DNA from: Cristatella mucedo
Lineage: Eukaryota > Bryozoa > Phylactolaemata > Cristatellidae
Direction of reading: 5' to 3'
Assembly (NCBI GenBank): GCA_009760855.2
Contig: WPIO01000057.1
Span: 1,563,501-1,627,500 of the forward strand
DNA: 64,000 nt
Shown here one piece after another: positions 11,641 to 22,889 of this stretch. The position numbers and the translations under genes are program-made. Numbering within the stretch: the first letter of the stretch is position 1; the number at the start of each line of letters is the position of its first letter. A model generated the notes under the pieces. It saw only the letters and a list, made by a program, of their open reading frames with translations. It had not been told where the DNA came from and ran no database searches.

Positions 11641-13768
11641 TTCACTATTACCCTAACAGACTTGAAATCGATTTTCAGCTTCCGTGCAATCATTTATGTA
11701 TCACCTCATACTTTTGCTTACTGATAAATTATCTAACATTTACGTTATTATAATTTGGTCTCGGACAATCCCCATCTCAGCATTTGATGATCTCGAGACC
11801 ATACTAGCGAAAGTAAAATAATTTAGAGACCAAGATTGCCTGGTAAGACCCTTAATTCTGAAACTAATCGCCACGTTTGGTCATAACTAGCAATTACATC
11901 GCTTAATTTAGGTCCCAGCTATATACTATTATCTTTTTAGCAGCTTTTCTTTTAAAATTGTGAGGGATTCGACTTCTGATTCCAAGTCTGTTCGGATACC
12001 TGCATATCTGTAGTTGAGTCTATTTTACTACACAGCGGTTCTCGTTGAGAATGACCATTATATTTTATCTATTTGCCTTTGCATGTTCGCCTTACCTCAG
12101 TTTTCCTTGCTTGTTATTGACTGATATTGTACTGTAATAGCTTAAGTTGGAATATAACTAACAGTTGATTTTGAAGTACTTAGATTGATAGAGTCTCTTA
12201 CGTTTTCACACCATAAATGAGTGTATTTGGAGAGATTTTAGTCGGGTTACAGCTGCCATTCAAATAGTTCACAGAGCCGTTTCATAGAGCATGTTAAACT
12301 ACTTACATTGCTAACACGTGCTTCTCGATCTAATAGGTAAACGATTGGTAGGTTAATCTGGTCATAGAGTTATTCTAAACTCGGCTCTATTTCGTTTTCA
12401 ATGATAAGAATATTTCCTCTAAATTTAAAATGCAAGGAATATTTTTTGACGATGCGATTCAAATTTTTCATGTTGCCTATCTGTCTTTAGAACTTATGTG
12501 GGGTTTCTTTTTGTCAGTAGATGCGTAGAAATGTAAAAGTACATTTAGTTAAGATTTGTAAGCTTTTATTTTTCATCATTGCTTTATTTTAAACTGCATT
12601 TAGTTTACCATTGAGAGCATTTAAAAAAATCCTGTCTCAATAATGCAGTAAAGTATTAGACGTATGAATTTTTAATAATCCTCATAACACTCGGCAAGTC
12701 TTACAGGTTTTTGTATACTAATTCTGCTCGTAATAAAATACTGGTTCAAACTAGAATCAGCAGCCTGGGCGTGACGTCGTTGTAGCTCTATATAACTCTT
12801 TTACTTTCGGACTTTAGCTACAGGAACTGTGTGATACATTTTACTTGTAGGAAAAAATATCACGAAAATATAATTATAGCTTGTAAGATACTCCAATAAT
12901 TTGCTAACCAGAATTAAGTATACTACTGCATATTCAAAACAAACATACAACGGCTGATTATATTCAATATTGCTCGTAGGCTAGGTTAATCTTGTCTTAG
13001 CTTTAGAGTATGTAGTACCAGGCTGCTGAGGACTTCCCTGTAGCAATTCCAATATTCTCGGACTAAGTAACCAGTCCCTTTAAGGGCACTCTAAATTGCT
13101 GTCTTACGTTTACTGGTACGCAAAAATGTGGTTGATGAAATTAGGTTTAGTATTTACTGGCTGAATACGACTAGAGGTCTAGAAAGACCCTAGATCAATT
13201 TGATTCAATATCTAAGACCGATAATGTAGCATTGCATGCATTAATCTACCGAGGTAAAAGTGAGTTAAGGGCATGTAGGCGAATCCGTAACTGAAAGTAC
13301 AAGCGGTTTTGAGGTCTACTTTGATAATTAGCAGTGTTTTTCCGTTCACCGCATACTTTGTCTCAGCAATTAAGCTAATGTTTGAAGTAGAATTATAAAT
13401 CGCATTGAGATAGTGGTTTTCAAATTGTATGGGGGAGGGGCATTCATAGGGCAAACAAAAGAAAAGTAGTTACTGTGAATCTTAGGCTGTAGCAAGCTAG
13501 CTGGTATTTATTATCTACTTGTGACCGGTGTTCTTAATTAAAGATTTTTCCTTTTTTGAGGAGCATAGCAAAGAAAGGTTCACACAGTATACACGGAAGA
13601 TGCTAGCAGACTAAATAAAGGTAAGAAGAAACGTCAGTACCAGGTTTGAAATGTCCTAGTTTAGGGATAGTAAGTGTAACAGGCCGGTGAGTCGCTAAAT
13701 CAAAACCTCTGGATATTTAAGTTTTCTTAAGCAAACGATTCAGCAGCCAAGAAAATATATATACTTAC
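11641..13768. other. Intron of gene 2, no confirmed exon
   Basis: AT-rich sequence between the tandem repeats and the signal-peptide exon. The minus-strand ORF 13454-13212 (80 codons, containing YNSTSNISLIAETKY) is open but has no clear acceptor before it and no Ig cysteine pattern. It is noted only as a candidate. Confidence 0.45.
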
Positions 13769-13826
13769 GAACACCAACTTGCACGATGGCGAAAGCAACA
13801 AGACCGAGTACAGGGTGAAGTTGCAT
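13769..13826 (-). CDS. Gene 2, signal-peptide exon 1
   Basis: On the minus strand ATG at 13826 opens MQLHPVLGLVAFAIVQVGV and then a single C before the donor GTAAGTATAT, so the intron is phase 1. The peptide is a compact secretory signal: a short polar head, a hydrophobic core LGLVAFAIV and small residues near the likely cleavage site. The start context has a purine at -3 (GAAATG). The 5' UTR continues to the right and its start is not visible. Phase and order fit splicing to D1 at 805, making Arg at the junction. The alternative, that it belongs to an unrelated secreted protein, is less likely because no other phase-1 acceptor exon was found in between. Confidence 0.7.
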
Positions 13827-14824
13827 TTCGTACCGATGCAAGCCGTGCACGATAAACACCTTCCTGGAGCAACCTGCACTATCACTACCGGGTCCGTTGA
13901 TGCCCGGATGTGTGTCTTGCACACTGAGAGCCAGTGTTCTGCTATCTTATCAGCAACTGCAGATCAAACAGAGCGTTAAAAGATAACTTGGTTTGCTCAG
14001 TTCGGTGGTGTAAGCGAGCGTGTGTGAGTGGTAAAGATAAGCAAATCAAGCAAATACTGCACAGAGAGAAGTTCGGCTTTTCCGGGCTATTCTGTATTAA
14101 TACAGTAATTATACAACTAAATATCGTGATTTCAAAATCTTGATAGCTTCAATCCCTATTTAACCACAGCATAAACAAATGCTCACCTTTTTACGATCTA
14201 TAATGGACATGAAGTTTCTGGATAAGAGTATTTATCTGAGCACATGTTTGTTAGAAGGTTGCTTCACACACCATATTTCATTTATCGTCTTCTACATCTT
14301 AACATATATTAAAGAACTATGTGAATTTCGCAAAAGTGTAGCCAGCGCAAGAAAAGACAGAGTGGCTTGTTGTGTAGTACCTTATTTAAAATGCTTAGTA
14401 ATTATCAACGGAGAAAAAATGAAGGCAAAGATGTGACAATTTAAAATTAATTAACTTTATTTTTATTTAATGTGCTCTAGAATTAACGTCTCTGCTCGGA
14501 GGGAAGAAAATCTCCATCCGAATGTTAATTGAGCTAGTTAGTAAAGGTGTTCGCACCTCAGCTTACTTCTTGATAAATATGACTGCCTCGATTGTCCATG
14601 GAAACCTAGCCTCAATGTCGATACGGCGTGTGTGCTATGCACTAATTCTTAAGTTTTCCACCACTAATGGCAAGCATGAAGCTGTCCCAGTGACTTGACT
14701 TAAGCTATCTTATTGTTCCTTTAACTGTGCCAGTAGGAAAATTCACCAGACTGAAAGGCTTTTAATATCTAAAGCAGTTTCTACTGGCGATCGTCTACAT
14801 CTGTAACCCAATCCCGGACGACTT
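13827..14824. other. 5' flank of gene 2, no gene recognized
   Basis: This stretch should hold the 5' UTR and promoter of gene 2. I see no convincing TATA box or conserved exon. The plus-strand ORF 14179-14436 has no recognizable domain. Confidence 0.4.
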
Positions 14825-15000
14825 TATAACTCAGTAAAAATATAATAAGAATAATAAGAATGCACTTTATAAAGCACCCTCAGAGAACTTAATGTCTCTC
14901 TAGGCGCTTTACATTTGCTGCAAAGGGAAATGCAATTGAATGTTGAGTAAAATCATGCTTGATAAACAAAGAAAATGAATAACATGGTTAGGGTGACAAT
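14825..15000 (-). mobile_element. LINE-Y 3' end only
   Basis: Read on the plus strand it has AATAATAAGAATGCACTTTATAAAGCACCC, CAGAGAACTTAATGTCTCTCTAGGCGC, TTTACATTTGCTGCAAAGGG and AACATGGTTAGGGTGACA. These are the reverse complement of the LINE-Y 3' UTR with its (ATT)n end. It is a severely 5'-truncated copy. The long minus-strand ORF 15286-14909 runs into it and is probably chance. Confidence 0.75.
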
Positions 15001-15957
15001 TTAGATCCCAGTATTTATCAAGAACCGAAAATTCAGAGTGCGAATTTAAAAATTGAAAAACGCTGATGATTTGTTTGACCTGACAGCTTAGAATCGCTTG
15101 TAGAAAAATGCCTTGATGGCCTTTCCCTACTCGCTGATAATCCAAGATCCTATTGTGAGAGGGCAAATAGCGTTTATAGAATGCATACCCTTTTCTTTCT
15201 GGTGAGGATATAGTTTCTCCTTTCATGCGAAAAAGACGATGTCCCGAATGAATGTGTACACTATCAATGTTACAAAATTTTAACATTCAATGAAAAGAAT
15301 TGAACATGGTACTAAACGCTTTTATTAGGTTTCAGTATAATAAAGTCCTTTCATAATTTAAAATTACAAAATTTTTTGCGCGATTTCAGAGGAGTAACAA
15401 TTAGACAATAGTAAACGTAGTGGTGCTAAACTTGGAGCTATGCCGTCACAGGAAATTTCTATTTTTCTAATTACGTGACGTGACGTTGAAACAGAAATAG
15501 CTAAAATTAAGGTTTCAGCTTTACATAATAGAAATAAAAAAAGTCAATGTTTGGCTACAATAGTCATAATTGTCTATCATAGCACCATTTAAGACATTGA
15601 TATACCAAGATAATAAAAATCGAGATCAAACCAAGGCAGTTGAAACTTTGTTAGAACCATTTTTTGGGATAGCTTTAACCGTGCTAGACAAGGCAAAAGT
15701 ACCGTCAAGTTGGCCTAAACGTGGCACACCTAGTTTCTTCCTTATCGAGGAGAATATAGTCAGTCATAAAAGAACTTAAGTCACGGCATGAAACTTCGGT
15801 TACTCAAAGAAGTAAAATTTGAAAAAATCTAGGTGTAGTTTGATTGGTAATATTGTATTATTATTTCTCCTAATCACGTTAAATAGCCGTGTAAGAATGA
15901 TTTGTGAGCTCACTCTTGGGGCAGCACTAATACATTTTGCATGACTACCTTCTCATC

Positions 15958-15959
<2 letters not shown>
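15001..15959. other. No gene recognized
   Basis: AT-rich sequence without a repeat I could match elsewhere in the window. The ORF 14909-15286 overlaps its left part and the ORF 15570-15779 lies within it. Both lack recognizable motifs. Confidence 0.4.

Positions 15960-16012
<53 letters not shown>
15960..16012. repeat. (GA)26 microsatellite
   Basis: Uninterrupted AG dinucleotides from 15960 to 16012. Confidence 0.98.
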
Positions 16013-16013
<1 letters not shown>

Positions 16014-16194
16014 GCTGGCCAAGTACTGGTCAGACACATTATGTTAATCCTAATTATATTTAACTGCAGCATTTGTAACCCATGAAGTGTAATAAAATGA
16101 TTTGTTGAGTGTTCTTTGTTAAGGTTCGAGGTTTTGTGAGTCCATTTTAATTTGCAGTACTTTGAGTACCGTTTTGCATTCGCAATCGTTACTC

Positions 16195-17160
16195 CTCGCG
16201 CTAGAGAGCGGCCTCGACGACTCCTAGCATGGTGCGGACCATCTCTGATTTCTGAGTGATGCCTTGGGGTATTCTTCTGCTATCTTCGCTGTGACTATTT
16301 ATGAGCTATCCTCGGATATGCTATGAAAAAAAGGACCTGCTTAGCATAACTTGCGATGTCGCCATTAGTCGATACCTACCGGCAGGCCTTCTTCGGCGGG
16401 TCAGTGAGAACCTTCCTGCATCTTGCATTTAGCCCTATGAACAGCTCGGCTATCGAACCTACCACCCGCAAGTTTAAAGCGCTGAATAATACTTGTTATG
16501 GTAGTAGCCTACCCGCCGCAGCCCAGCACGTTGTGAAACGTTAACCGGCGGCCGTTACTGAGGTCCAATTCAAATTCGAAGGCCCCACGTCCGCCGGACC
16601 GGATACGCGCCGACGTGAATACATCCACTTCATTGCGGTCGCCCAGTTGTTGGACAGCCTCTTAAATTCCGCCTGCTAAATGTCCGCTCGCTAAAAACCA
16701 AGGGGTTACTTATCCACGATCAGGTGGTCCAGGAGAAGCTAGATGCACTTCTGCTTACCGAAACCTGGATGGCGCCTTGTTCCAGTAGCTATATGTTTGA
16801 GACCCCTCACCCGGGTTCTAATTCTATCAGTCCATGCATTCTAACAAGGTTAGTGGCGGGGTTAAAACTGGTTTTCGCGAGTCTTTTGGCTATAAGATGT
16901 GCAGTTTCTCACATGGGCCATCGTTTGAATCGGTTGCTATCCGGTCTTCATCAAAGACAATGCCTCTCACTGTTGTGATATATCGGCCTCCTTCTGGCTG
17001 TCTTAACTTAACTTGTTTATAGAGGAGTTTTCAGAGCTCCTCTCTAAAATATTTGTGTATGACAGGACGTTACTGATTGTAGGAGACTTCAATATTCACG
17101 TTGACAATCCTTGCAACAGCCAGGTCCTCATTTCCTTACTGTCTGGAGAATTTTGGTGTG
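16195..17160 (+). mobile_element. LINE-X 5' end (5' UTR and endonuclease start)
   Basis: GAGAGCGGCCTCG, TGACTATTTATGAGC, TGCGATGTCGCCATTAGTCG and CAGCACGTTGTGAAACGTTAACC match the reverse complement of 28550-29460. The region encodes the start of the apurinic-type endonuclease: LLLTETWM near 16750 and VIYRPPSG near 16975. It breaks off after AGACTTCAATATTCACGTTG. It is GC-richer than its surroundings, as LINE-X 5' ends are here. Confidence 0.85.
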
Positions 17161-17929
17161 ATCCCACTCGTTAGTCTTACCACACGTCAATCATATCTTT
17201 GCCTCATTGCCGATGCTGGTTAGCCAGCAATAATGAGTTACGAAAGACAAGATGAATCACTTGGAACCGCTAAATGCTGAGACAAATAGATGCGTTTCAG
17301 CATATTGTAACTGTGTTCAAGATAGAGGATGTCGTAAATGGAGAAGGAAGTGAATTGTCCCAGTTTTAGGAGCTTATAAATTCATAGCATGGTCTTCAAA
17401 GTTTTTAAGTTTCCTATTAGGTATGTGTGAACGATTTGATTCCAGAAAGAGTGTGCTAAAATGCTAAGCCTGGTGGGTGAGTAACTTTGGTATGTTGCTT
17501 GGGTCAAACAATGACAGAAATCCAAGTTTGAGTTACAGCACCTGCAGGTCGATACGTTGCTGTACTACGAGCTTGTGCATTTCAGCAAGAAACGATGTAC
17601 TGTGTCTAGGGCGACCATAACGACAGATCAATTTAGTTTCAGAGTTTTGCGGCAGTTGCACAACCATTAGACCAGCAAGCAGTTACTTGCAGGATTCAAT
17701 AAGGAATGTCGCAAATGCATGTATCAAGTTAAATGCCGTATATTTACCTAAACAAGACCAAATTTTAACTGCGGTTTGAAGCTAGAAATATGCACAATTG
17801 ACGATTCGGCTGACGTGGTTGTCTAATGCAAGGTCACTTCGGTGTGTAAAAAGAAGATTACTTGATGAGTTCAGGTGAGATTTATATGTGTGCATAGCCT
17901 ATTGCTAGTTTTGAACTTTCAAATTTCTC

Positions 17930-18110
17930 AATCAAAATTGATTTTCGCATTATTGTAGGCTGGTTCAGTCATCATTGAATTATGAACCATGCTACTAGCT
18001 ATTCAGTAACTTTTCCTTTGTAGCAAATTGAATGCACCTAGAAAGACGTCGAGAGTTTTCTGAGGGGGCTTAATCAAGTGTGATATTATTATTATTATCT
18101 TTATAAGGAT
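17930..18110 (+). mobile_element. LINE-Y 3' end inserted in older LINE-Y
   Basis: GCAAATTGAATGCACCTAGAAAGACG, TTTTCTGAGGGGGCTTAATC and AAGTGTGATATTATTATTATT form a standard LINE-Y 3' terminus, in the opposite orientation to the copy around it. Confidence 0.7.
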
Positions 18111-18319
18111 TGTTTGCTACCATATAGTGGCTTATGTTATTTGTGCAAGCAGCAAGGAAATTTATACAGTGTGATTTGCTGGAGGGATGAGACAGATCAA
18201 AGAGAAAGTACAACTCAGTATCATCTGCATGGAAGTAAAGCCTAGATAGTGCTCAGCAATCACGTCGGAAAGAGGTTGAGTATTATATGTTTTACCAAAA
18301 GTCTACTTAGATAAAATTG

Positions 18320-18995
18320 CAAGGCTCACTACTGGTTGATAAACGGATACAGAGCAAATTTCATAAGAAGCTGGCCCACAAGGTCCGTAAAAGCTTGGCT
18401 CCTCCGTATCTAGCTGAACTGCTGCACCAGTTTCAGCCTCCTCGTGCCTTCGAGTAGTGTGCGGGTTATCAAGTATTTGTTTAATTCCTTAGCTTAATGG
18501 CCGTTGGTGACAGAAGCTTCAGCTCTGCTTGTCCTAGACTGTGAAACTTACTTTCACGAAGATAAATCTATTGTTGTCCAGTGGTTAGGGTGCTGGCAGT
18601 GATGTAGGTCTAGCTGAGGTGAGGGCTCGAGCGCTGAGGCATATCTAAAGTGCGTGATAATAGATCAAGTTATCCCAGGGCTCTATAAAAATGCGTACTA
18701 TTTATTTATTTATTTATTTGACGATAGCAACGCTCCTTCTGCTGACTATGGCACATCCTTTCCAGTAGTCCTAAGCTGCTACTTCAATGCTACCCATTAC
18801 TTCAACTGCATGCCGACTCTGCTTTGCTTCCCGTTTCTCTTTGCTGAGTGAGATGAAGTCTGAGAGCAACCGAATGCATAGGGATAGCGACTTACTATGC
18901 GATTGAGCTATACACAATTTCCTGCCTAAGAACCACATAGTCTCTGTGGCTTTGTGAAGTTTCAGACGGAGATAAATTACTTTACATCGTCCACT
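18320..18995 (+). mobile_element. LINE-X 3' end, inserted and itself interrupted
   Basis: AAGCTTGGCTCCTCCGTATC, AACTGCTGCACCAGTTTCAG and GGCCGTTGGTGACAGAAGC come before the interruption at about 18562. GCTGACTATGGCACATCC, GCTACTTCAATGCTACCCA and CAGACGGAGATAAATTACT follow it. The element sits inside the minus-strand LINE-Y, whose sequence resumes at about 19000 (GAGCCTTGAGGTACG). Confidence 0.75.
18565..18725 (+). mobile_element. SINE-2, tRNA-like, (TTTA)n tail
   Basis: TTGTCCAGTGGTTAGGGTGC resembles the D-arm/A-box part of a tRNA, and GAGGGCTCGAGCGC sits about where a B-box would be. The element ends in TATTTATTTATTTATTTG. It interrupts the LINE-X 3' end, whose halves join across it. A short similar flank (ACGAAGATA and ACGATAG) may be the remains of a target-site duplication. 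Confidence 0.6.
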
Positions 18996-19714
18996 AAAGA
19001 TATTAAGACCAACCACAGAGCCTTGAGGTACGTTGTATGTCATTGGTTCCTTGGATGATTATTTTTCATTAAAGTCAATACTCTGCAGTCTTTGAGTGAG
19101 TTAGGACCTGAACAATTGAAATGCAGCACCAGTGATACCTAGGCGAAACGGGAATCAGTAAAGGACTTTGTAATTGCCAGTATCAATAACTTCTGTTATA
19201 TCCAGCCAAACAAGCAGAGAGACTCCAATTATATTTTTACTCCAATGCAGGTGGGTATAAGTTGGAAGGAACGCAAGCTATATGAACTGATTTCCTCTAA
19301 ATTCTGACTATAACTTTTAGCCTGGTTTAAAGATTCAATGTATAGGTAGAGCTATTCTGCCAGGACTAAATCTAACGTCTTTTATCGGAAGGGTAAAACA
19401 GCGACTGTATGATGTTGCTCAAGTTTTCTTAGATTATTTTTTCTTTCTTTGGGCGTCGCCTGATTATAGCCTTTTTGAAAGTTTCTGAGACATGACCTGC
19501 GGCTATTTCCAGTTTTAGGATGGTACCTAGTATCTAAGTATCGTAAATGCCGGACTGGGAAACTGGGACCTCAGAACTATTCGTCTTCTTGGATTTCGAT
19601 GTGAACTTCAGGATGATGTCACTCATGGCATCTATGCCTGTAGAAACTAAGGTGCTTTGTGGAATCAATAGAAGGGATTCCTGGTTAGCTGCTCCCACCC
19701 TAGGGTTGGACCCC

Positions 19715-19890
19715 CTGAGCCGTGATGGCACACTAGGTAAAGTGGTTGCTTTCACGACCTCGGCCCCGAGGTCGTAGGTTCAATTCCAGTGGTGGGCGAT
19801 TCTTTATCACCCCTACAAGCAGTGGTGATAGCAGCAAAGGCTTTTCTGTCTCTACACAAAAAGGCTGTTTAATCAGCTATGATTTATTTA
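19715..19890 (+). mobile_element. SINE-1 copy
   Basis: CTGAGCCGTGATGGCACACTAGG, then ACGACCTCGG and CCGAGGTCGT separated by two bases, GTAGGTTCAATTCC and GTGGGCGATTCTTTATC give the tRNA-like head. The end is AAAAGGCTGTTTAATCAGC. It is inserted in the linker region of the minus-strand LINE-Y. Confidence 0.8.
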
Positions 19891-20680
19891 TTATGTCCAT
19901 CCTGTTGGCAGAGAAGCTAAATGAGCTATCAGCTTGATCATCACAAGGCTCACTAGTAATGGGCCAAGCTGGGAGTGATTACATAAATTGATTGTCCCAT
20001 ATATCAGATTTTTTGGATCGCGCATTCACGAGTAAACCATGTTCTATGAAACAAGACTTTGTATTTGCTAGAGTGATTGATTTCGATCTAAAGTAGTCCT
20101 CACGGGCCTGTCGATGGTCAGTCAGTCCTAAATTTTTTGCAAGCTTTTGAAAATTACATCTAAGCCGTTCTGTTGAGGCTAGGCCGTGTGCTTAGTCAGA
20201 CATGCCAACTCATTGAGCCTGTCAGCTAGTGAGGTGTAGTCACAACCTGCCACCAATAACAGAACAGATGCAGAATAGAGCAACAGAAGTGAAGCGAATA
20301 TTCTCACATGGGCAGCATCGGTGTCTATGGTAATACGGTTTTCCAATTGAGGGGTGATATGAGGTTAGGAGAACAGACACTGCAGAATGGATGAATGTAG
20401 CATGTAGTCTGATAAGTCTAATTCTCTAGTATGTTGCGATGAAAGTGGGAAGTTGTAGGATCATATTTAGTCTAATATGCGACCCTGGTGAGGAGAAGTG
20501 CCAAATACATGACCTGCCTGACCTAACGAGTCAGTCAGTGCACACGGTTAGGTGAAGAAGGCGTTGCATAACTTATTAAAATGAATGCCGAAATCAGCCC
20601 TATCGAATGAATAGAAGTAAGTCACGTATAATGGAAATAAAATCAGAGAAATCTGAGAAACTAAAGGACTTAGTACCTAG

Positions 20681-22479
20681 GGGTTGATAGATTGCTGACA
20701 CTATTGGTAACTTGTTGTCAAGATAGCAACGGATGCTCAGTTAAAATTGATTCGAGGTGACTGCAAGCAGCTTGCAATTAATAATTAATCTAACGATAAC
20801 TGCGACTCAGCCTCAGGCTTTGACTAATCTGGGGTTGCTAAAGACCGAGAAGCTTTTCGGGGTTGACTCGCTGATGATCTTGCTGTTTACCAAATTTAGT
20901 GAGTTTTGGTCAAGGTGAACATATTGAGGTCTTTTGTGAAGCAAAGTGGCCTTTAGTTATTGGGTTTATTGAACGTTGAGAGATGACTTTTATACTTATC
21001 ACTTATTGATGTTATAGCCCGAGCATATCAGGCCTCATGACCGCTAGTTTAGTGAGATTCACAGTAAAGAATCGAGGGAGAACGCCCTGACCAGTTAAAT
21101 ATGGTGTTAGGAATACAAAAACACTTGGGTTCTCAGCTCGCAGCTCCACCCTGGGCTCTAAATCCCTTTTATTTTGTAAATGCATAATATATGATGTAGT
21201 TTCAAGCAATAGTATCTAGAACCGAATTTGAACAAAAATATAGAAATGCTAATAAGTACGTGCGATCATTATAATTATGCAGCTTATTAGCAAAATGCTT
21301 ATGTTATCTCACTGCAGAAAAGGCTGAAGTGGCCCTAAGCAGTGCATTTCTCGGTGTACCAAGGGCACTCTAAAATGTAGCAGATTTTCTGGATATGCGA
21401 GACCATTGAACAAGCCCAATTAAACACTATATTATGGAAGTTATCAAGTTTTGTTATCAACTTGGAGGATGCAGAACCATCAGTAGTTCCTGACAAGGAT
21501 CCATCAGTGATTATTTTATTATTAACTGAAGCTAAACACATTTAAGTATGTACGATGGGAAAAAAAGTTGAAAGAAAGAAATCGCAATACAAAGAGCTAA
21601 GCAAAAACACGTACCAATAAAAATACGGTGGTGACAGCGACAGGTGAGCATACGTTTCTTGGTGTATAGTATATTTTCTTTTCGAATGCTAAGATTCGCA
21701 TATTATCCAGGGGGCTTGTGCTTGATTTGCTAGTTTTCTTTCTAACTACCAACTTGAGATAATAATCAAAGTGATTGCCAAAAGCTAAATATTATTTTCT
21801 GGGAAATTAATCCCTTGTACCCTAAAAATGTAAATTCGCATGTTGGACAGTGGTGCATTTATTGCTTTTTAAAAATCCCTAGCACATTTTAAATGAACCC
21901 AAGGATAAGGATATTCTGCAAAAAATGCAAATTAGTATTTCCTTGCCATTATGAAATCTATTCCGTCTTTCAATTGCTAATAAATCAATTTCTACAGCGA
22001 CTACTTCATCCATCTATTTTTATTGTTTGGTATGTCGGTTGCTTCCAAAATTTATCCGTGTAAATTTAGGGACGAATATAAGTGATGGTCAACTGCTTGG
22101 TAGTGCACGTTGATATGATCATACACTTCTCCTTTAATTTGAGATACCCCAGTTGTTACACCTAAAAAAGGAAAGGCACTTCGGATTAAAATTTTGGTAA
22201 ATACAACCCTAATTTAAAATTCAATAGTAAATGGAGTAAAGCTCAAGGCTCCCAGTTAGGATCGAGGTAGAAAAATGCACGACATTGGAAGAAAACAGTG
22301 TATTTTATCTAAAGCGTAGCTGGTCTTTAGATACAAATAAATTTGAACGCAAGTCTAAATTAACATTGACAAAAAGGAAAGTGGTTATACAAGACTCGCG
22401 TGGTAAACCTATAGTCAATTCAAGCTGCTGATGAATGCAGAAAGTCATGTTGTCAAAATGCATTGATACTAACACAATT
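20681..22479. other. No gene recognized
   Basis: AT-rich intergenic sequence. The minus-strand ORF 21541-21335 has a Ser/Thr/Gly-rich stretch (TDGSLSGTTDGSASSK) but no supporting donor. I see no repeat match to the rest of the window. Confidence 0.4.
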
Positions 22480-22830
22480 AATGAAGATTCCTCAGGCGAC
22501 TCAATCTTTCTCTGAGAGCTTTACATATGCTGAGAAGGAAGATTTAATGGTTATTAGTAGCACGATTGATAAACAACAATAACTAAATGGGCAGGAGTGA
22601 CATGTACACGGTCAGCATGCAATTATTGTGAGTGGCGGCATCAAAGTATCAGCAAGCTCAAGCATGCAAATGACGAGTAACGGTGACTAACTAAAGGCTG
22701 TCATAAATAGGTGCATTTTACATTAATTTCAAGGAAAATTCCAGGTTTTGGGGGCTGCGAACTAAAGGCACAGTCTCCAAAGGACTTGAGCTAGGTACGA
22801 GATATTGGGTAAAAACTCAGCTTAAAAAAG
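22480..22830 (-). mobile_element. LINE-Y 3' fragment
   Basis: Read on the plus strand it has CTCAGGCGACTCAATCTTTCTCTG, TTTACATATGCTGAGAAGG, GACATGTACACGGTCAGCATG, AGGCTGTCATAAATAGGTG and CAGTCTCCAAAGG. These are the reverse complement of the LINE-Y 3' UTR and last codons. Confidence 0.75.
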
Positions 22831-22889
22831 CGATTAAAAATGATAAGCCTGCTGGGAGCAATAAATCTGATAGGTAGGCTGGGTTCACT

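Larger units (their letters stand above)
17220..20680 (-). mobile_element. LINE-Y, long decayed copy carrying several later insertions
   Basis: Read on the minus strand from about 20680 to 17220, it has an endonuclease-region remnant (20640-20200, matching 49050-49480), a linker (20120-19900 and 19710-19530), the reverse-transcriptase start (19530-18995), the catalytic region (18300-18190, near CAACTCAGTATCATCTGCAT) and the C-terminus (17880-17220). Its continuity is broken by SINE-1 (19715-19890), a LINE-X 3' end (18320-18995) that itself holds SINE-2, and a plus-strand LINE-Y tail (17930-18110). No ORF survives. Confidence 0.7.

Noticed and set aside
12770-12802. TGACGTCG followed by CTATATAAC, resembling a CRE plus TATA promoter on the plus strand
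   Set aside because: No plus-strand gene follows it; short motifs like these are frequent by chance in AT-rich DNA.
14909-15286. Minus-strand ORF of 125 codons
   Set aside because: It runs into a LINE-Y 3' UTR (14825-15000), and the rest has no domain, splice site or repeat match.
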